Positions 60,372 through 64,000 of a stretch of DNA of 64,000 bases are shown here, piece after piece. Both the position numbers and the translations under genes were made by a program. This stretch comes from Bacteroidaceae bacterium (GTDB lineage: Bacteria > Bacteroidota > Bacteroidia > Bacteroidales > Bacteroidaceae). The notes beneath the pieces are model-generated. The model was not told where the DNA came from, searched no databases, and saw only the letters and a program-made list of their open reading frames with translations. The number at the start of each line of letters is the position of its first letter. Position 1 is the first letter of the stretch. The stretch is from the NCBI GenBank assembly GCA_017483605.1, contig JAFUWG010000031.1, forward strand, positions 1-64,000, in the 5' to 3' direction.

Positions 60372-61298
60372 TTACAGCCAGTTCTTCTTCCTGAACCACA
60401 AGAGCGAAACCGCCGTGCTGACCACACAGGCGATGATGGCGATGGGGAATCCCCACTTCCACTGTTCCATGCCGTTGATGAGGTTCATGCCGAACATGGA
60501 GGTGATGAAGGTTGGGAAGAGGATAATCATGTTGAGCGAGGTGAGCAGTCGCATCACCGTGTTCATATTATTATTAATAATGTTCGCGTAGGTGTCCATG
60601 GTCGAGTCGAGGATGTTGATGTAGATGGCAGTCGTCTCGCGTGCCTGGTTCATCTCGATGTTCACGTCCTCGATGAGTTCGGCATCCAGTTCATCGACCG
60701 GCAGGCGGAACTTCAACTTGCTCAGCAGCGACTCATTGCCACGGATGGAGGTGCCGAAGTAAGTGAGCGAGTCTTGCAGACGCGACAGGTTGATGAGGTC
60801 CTTGTTGTCGATGTGCTTGTCGAGGTCACGCTTTGCCTTCTCAATGATGCCGTTCACCTGCTTCAGATACTTCAGATACCACACCGAAGCGCTGAGGAAG
60901 AGTCGGAACACCAAGTCGGCGGCATCGGTGAAACCCTCCGCACGACGCATCTGGTGGTTCACGAAGTCCAGCATCATCCGCGTCTCCTGATTGCAGATGG
61001 TGATGATTTTGTCACCCTTCAGCACGATACCCAAGGGGATGGTCGTGTAGGGGCTGCGTGAAGTGACACTCTTCAGGTGGGGAATACGCAAGATAATCAT
61101 CAGCCACCCCTCGTCCATGTCGTAACGGGCGCGCTCATCGGCATCCGAAACGTCGTCCATGAAGTAGTCGGGCATTCCGAGTTCCTGCTCCAAGAAATCT
61201 TTATCGTCATCCACTGGGCAAGTCACCTGTACCCAGCAATTTGGCTCCCAAGCATCTACGTGCTTAATGCCGCCATTAAAATTCCAGAATGTTCGCAT
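60372..61298 (-). CDS. corA: CorA-family magnesium transporter
   Basis: 308 aa from the ATG of MRTFWNFNGG; codons upstream lie in the leader. A cytoplasmic alpha/beta funnel domain and long helix are followed by two C-terminal membrane helices with the selectivity motif GMN in TSMFGMNLINGMEQW and a basic tail (FRKKNW). It forms a pentameric Mg2+ or Co2+ channel. Single gene with a leader of about 200 nt. Confidence 0.93.
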   Translation of the reverse strand: MRTFWNFNGGIKHVDAWEPNCWVQVTCPVDDDKDFLEQELGMPDYFMDDVSDADERARYDMDEGWLMIILRIPHLKSVTSRSPYTTIPLGIVLKGDKIITICNQETRMMLDFVNHQMRRAEGFTDAADLVFRLFLSASVWYLKYLKQVNGIIEKAKRDLDKHIDNKDLINLSRLQDSLTYFGTSIRGNESLLSKLKFRLPVDELDAELIEDVNIEMNQARETTAIYINILDSTMDTYANIINNNMNTVMRLLTSLNMIILFPTFITSMFGMNLINGMEQWKWGFPIAIIACVVSTAVSLLWFRKKNWL

Positions 61299-61506
61299 TG
61301 TTGTTTGAACCTTTGCTTTGTCTTGTCGATGTAAGAACAGTAAAAATTCGGGGCAAAGACTCATGGCAACTCCGCATGAGAGGTGAGTCTTATCCCAGGC
61401 AATTTGTACTATTCGCCGGATAATCGTCCATAGTTGTTTTGATTAGTGAATACTCTCTTTTCTGTCGATTTCGAGCCACGAGAGCCTGAAATCGGGTGCA
61501 AAGTTA
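61299..61506 (-). promoter_or_regulatory. corA promoter box and structured leader
   Basis: Minus-strand TAACTTTGCA (61499-61506) starts a leader of about 200 nt. Just after it CGATTTC and GAAATCG close a hairpin (61467-61493). Nearer the gene, CTCATG and CATGAG pair (about 61362-61382). It does not match the Mg riboswitches I know (M-box, mgtA type), but length and structure suggest regulation. Confidence 0.4.
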
Positions 61507-61578
61507 AATATTTTTTTTGAAAAAACAAAGATATTGGCAATTTATCGCCACCTGCGAGATAAAAAGTCCATAAAAAAC

Positions 61579-61639
61579 GGAGTGCTCCAGTCCGTGATGG
61601 CGAACTGGAGCACTCCATTGCATCGGACTGGAGCAGTCC
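61579..61639. repeat. 23-bp-period palindrome array with GGACTG units (3 units)
   Basis: GGAGTGCTCCAGTCC (61579), GAACTGGAGCACTCC (61602) and GGACTGGAGCAGTCC (61625), exact 23-bp spacing. Only the third unit is a perfect palindrome; the first two carry swapped halves. It lies 10 nt past the uxaB stop. Confidence 0.88.
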
Positions 61640-61649
61640 GACCTGTTTC

Positions 61650-63128
61650 TTACAGGATGGTCTTCACAGCCTCGAGCATACCCTTCTCCTGAATGAGGTC
61701 GAGGTCTTTCTTCACCAGAGCAGTCAAGCCGGGGACGGTCTCGTTGAGGTTCTCCTTCCAGATGTTCTCGGCAGCAAGCACACCTTCAGCCACTTTCTGT
61801 GTGTCGCCCGTAGCCCAGAGGTCTTTGAGCAACTGCATGATTTCGGGTGCATCGTTGGGCTCGATGGGAGCACCGTCGGCACGTGTGCCACCTTTGTAGT
61901 AGGTGATGATGGCAGCAAGACCGAACACCAGACCTTGTGGGAGTTCACCTTTGCGCTGCAGATACACCTTCACACCTGGCAGGTCACGGGTCTCGTACTT
62001 GGGGAAGGAGTTGAGCATGATGCTGGTCACCTGATGGTCAACGTAGGGGTTGTTGAAGCGCTCCAGCACGTCGGTGGCAAACTGCTGCAGTTCTTCCATG
62101 GGCAAATTGAGGGTCTGCATCAGTTCGTCGAACTGCACCTTGTGGATGTACTTGCCCACCACTTCGTCGTTGCAGGCGTCACGCACAATGTTGATGCCGC
62201 TCAGGTAGGCAACAGGAGAGAGCACCGTGTGGGGACCATTCAGCAAGGTCACCTTACGCTCATGGTAGGGTTTCTCGCTGGGGGCGATGAGCACATTCAG
62301 ACCTGCTTTCTCTGCTGGGAACTCAGCCTTGAGCACATCGATGTCCATGTTTTCAGGCTTCTCTATCACCCAGAGATGGAAAGCCTCACCCTGCACGACC
62401 AGATTGTCGGCATAGCACACCTTCTGCTGAATCTCAGCAATCTCCTTGCGTGGGAACCCCGGAACGATACGGTCAACCAGTGTGGCGCACACATAGTTGT
62501 ATTGGGTGAACCACTCCTTGAAGGCTGCATAGTCGGCACCGAAGTCGTCTTTCCAGAGTTCGATGTATTTGTAAATGCAGTCTTTCAGGTGGTGACCGTT
62601 CAAGAATATCAACTCGCAGGGCATGATGATGAGTCCCTTGTCGGCTGCACCGTTGAAGGTCTTGAAGCGGCGGAAGAGCAACTGGGTGAGTTTGCCCGGA
62701 TAGGAAGATGCTGGAGCATCGGTGAACTTGCACTCAGGATCGAAGGTGATACCTGCTTCGGTGGTGTTCGAGATGACGAAGCGGATCTCCGGTTGCTCAG
62801 CCAACGCCATGAATGCTTGGTTCTGGCTGTAGGGGTTGAGAGCACGGCTGATGCAGTCCACACGCGTGAGCGAGTTCACCTTCTCGCCGTTCAGGCGGCC
62901 TTGCAGATTGACATGATAGAGACAATCCTGACCATTCAGCCAATCGACCATGCCGCGTTCGATGGGTTGCACCACCACGACGGAGGAGTTGAAATCGGTC
63001 TTCTGGTTCATGTTGTAGATAATCCAGTCAACAAAACAACGGAGGAAGTTACCCTCACCAAACTGGATGATTCTCTCGGGTGCATGGCTCTTCGGAGCCG
63101 TGCGAGCGTTCAATGCTTTTAGTGCCAT
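61650..63128 (-). CDS. uxaB: Tagaturonate reductase
   Basis: 492 aa. It reduces D-tagaturonate to D-altronate (NADH) in galacturonate breakdown. It is a mannitol-dehydrogenase-family protein: RIIQFGEGNFLRCFVDW, VISNTTEAGI, the Lys-containing ERKVTLLNGPHTVLSPVAYL and C-terminal FGLAAIITYYKGG. The family also holds mannitol and fructuronate reductases; the KVTLLNGPHT context and length favour UxaB. No uxaA or uxaC lies within the window. Confidence 0.9.
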   Translation of the reverse strand: MALKALNARTAPKSHAPERIIQFGEGNFLRCFVDWIIYNMNQKTDFNSSVVVVQPIERGMVDWLNGQDCLYHVNLQGRLNGEKVNSLTRVDCISRALNPYSQNQAFMALAEQPEIRFVISNTTEAGITFDPECKFTDAPASSYPGKLTQLLFRRFKTFNGAADKGLIIMPCELIFLNGHHLKDCIYKYIELWKDDFGADYAAFKEWFTQYNYVCATLVDRIVPGFPRKEIAEIQQKVCYADNLVVQGEAFHLWVIEKPENMDIDVLKAEFPAEKAGLNVLIAPSEKPYHERKVTLLNGPHTVLSPVAYLSGINIVRDACNDEVVGKYIHKVQFDELMQTLNLPMEELQQFATDVLERFNNPYVDHQVTSIMLNSFPKYETRDLPGVKVYLQRKGELPQGLVFGLAAIITYYKGGTRADGAPIEPNDAPEIMQLLKDLWATGDTQKVAEGVLAAENIWKENLNETVPGLTALVKKDLDLIQEKGMLEAVKTIL

Positions 63129-63214
63129 ATATTGATAAGTTAGTTATGATTAACTTCGTCGGGCTGAAGGCTCATCAAGAAAGCCCCAGCACTTGCTCTA
63201 CTGGAACATCTTTG

Positions 63215-63222
63215 CAAAAGTA
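63215..63222 (-). promoter_or_regulatory. -7 box (TACTTTTG) for uxaB
   Basis: Minus-strand TACTTTTGCA, 86 nt upstream of the ATG at 63128. Confidence 0.55.
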
Positions 63223-63308
63223 CGAATTAATATCTCCCCCACCAACTTTTCTCCCACATTTCTTTCCTTTTCTGCGAAAGATTCCTGTTTTTCATCTCTT
63301 TTCAGACA

Positions 63309-63599
63309 TTAGCACACAATGATTTCCCTCATCCTATCCATCAATTCTCGGTTGTCTTCCAAGAGATTCCAGATGGCATCTTCGGAGAGGACACCACGTT
63401 TGAGAGTTTTCGGGAGGCGGTCGGCTTCATCGTCGGAAAAGTCTTGCTTCCATTGGGGGCTGGTGTAGTAGTCGCGGAGTGAGTGGATGGCGTTCTGTGC
63501 CTCGGCATATTGGTCGAGGGCTGCGGACAACTGTAGGATGGCGGTGGATGCACGGTCAAGATGCCGTTCCATCTGCTGAATTCTTTCTATCTGTTTCAT
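63309..63599 (-). CDS. DUF4298 family protein
   Basis: 96 aa, the typical size of DUF4298. It is nearly all helical (IERIQQMERHLDRASTAILQL, then DYYTSPQWKQDFSDDEADRLP), with the conserved YYxSxxWxxDFxxDE block and a C-terminal DAIWNLLEDNRELMDRM helix. Cytoplasmic, function unknown. Its promoter box at 63715-63722 gives a leader of about 115 nt. Confidence 0.88.
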   Translation of the reverse strand: MKQIERIQQMERHLDRASTAILQLSAALDQYAEAQNAIHSLRDYYTSPQWKQDFSDDEADRLPKTLKRGVLSEDAIWNLLEDNRELMDRMREIIVC

Positions 63600-64000
63600 C
63601 CAAATTCAATTTTCAATAGTTTACAATAAAAATATGAAGCCACATAAAAAACGCTCTATTCTCTCCTGACTCCATCAACCTCATACCAAATGCATTTTCG
63701 GCTACAAATGTACACAAAAATTTTGATCGATATAGGCGATTAGACCCAAAAATTCCCTCCAGTAACTTACAAAACGCTGTTTTTAACGTTCTTTTTGTTA
63801 ATGTTTGTTAACGGGGGGGGGTAAAAATATGCTCTATCTTTGAGCATATATAATAAAATGTATAAATTTGTATCCGAAAAATGTCCTTAAAAGGACAAAG
63901 AATTTGGGAATTGGCAAATTAAAGGAATTGATTTTGTTACTACGATTTAGGATTATATTACAAAGGATAGCCCTACTCTTTTGCTTGTTAATTATCTGCA
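63600..64000. other. Gene-free right edge with divergent promoter candidates
   Basis: 400 bp without a gene: a leftward box TACATTTG (63715-63722) for DUF4298, a nine-G run (63813-63821) and a rightward box TATCTTTG (63835-63842) followed by a leader with a GTCCTTAAAAGGAC hairpin (about 63882-63895). The gene it would serve lies outside the window. Confidence 0.6.
63835..63842 (+). promoter_or_regulatory. -7 box (TATCTTTG) with G9 tract upstream
   Basis: Good match to TAnnTTTG. The nearest upstream TTTG (63804-63807) is 27 nt away, longer than the usual 19-21, and the spacer contains nine consecutive G. Confidence 0.45.

Noticed and set aside
61935..63122. 395-codon plus-strand frame opposite uxaB
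   Set aside because: Antisense shadow of a complete enzyme gene.

Overview
The window looks like chromosomal DNA of a Bacteroidales bacterium, most likely a Prevotella-type gut or rumen species. Reasons: Bacteroidetes-type promoter boxes (TAnnTTTG, often followed by CA) upstream of many genes, families largely confined to this phylum (LruC/DUF4842, DUF4836, DUF4738, DUF2520, DUF4298), secreted proteins with Bacteroidetes-style C-terminal sorting tails, a GH13_8-type branching enzyme, and a phosphoglycerate dehydrogenase with lysine at the usual histidine position. No rRNA, tRNA, CRISPR, prophage or integrase was seen. The species call is inference.

Layout, left to right. 1-550: dispersed repeat R1, palindromes and a terminator. 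0.5-10 kb (minus strand): LruC-type lipoprotein, MATE pump plus membrane protein, glycogen branching enzyme, YhcH protein, inositol-phosphatase-family enzyme, MORN-repeat protein. 10-17 kb: surface cassette A, which is a beta-helix protein, a large dockerin-ended protein, a cohesin-like protein and a 70-aa peptide. 17-18 kb: a small two-gene module. 18-28 kb: a long minus-strand operon map-tsaD-rsmE-DUF4836-ABC ATPase-ABC permease-(AmgK-like kinase + RapZ-like domain)-MurU-like transferase, followed by guaA. 28-35 kb: lipoproteins, a large secreted protein and a RAYT/Y1-type HUH transposase homologue. 35-40 kb: an Lrp regulator with maf, kdsC, a DUF2520 dehydrogenase-like gene and a nitroreductase; divergent mltG. 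40-49.5 kb (plus strand): secreted GH43 and GH2 glycosidases, nadE, ettA. 49.6-54 kb (minus): AsmA-like protein, YigZ, DUF1015, Fic. 54-58 kb: surface cassette B (a second beta-helix protein and a second YWFD-module protein) with long repeat-filled DNA. 58-63.6 kb (minus): serA, serC, corA, uxaB, DUF4298.

The most unusual content is repetitive and modular. Cassettes A and B are paralogous, have the same orientation and gene order, and lie between the same two dispersed repeats (R-down on the left, R-up on the right). Cassette B, with the Fic gene, separates serC-serA from a DUF1015 gene that I recall as their usual neighbour. Both cassettes have a long, highly folded region upstream. Independently, six gene ends carry arrays of two or three odd 15-bp palindromes spaced 23 bp apart (24 once); the architecture is shared between arrays of unrelated sequence, and half-sites are mixed between units. 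A RAYT-like gene, itself carrying palindromes in its coding region, lies in the same window.

Metabolic themes: cell-wall sugar salvage (MurU-like plus AmgK/RapZ fusion), LPS Kdo synthesis (kdsC), serine synthesis (serA, serC and possibly DUF1015), glycan breakdown (GH43, GH2, uxaB), NAD and GMP synthesis.
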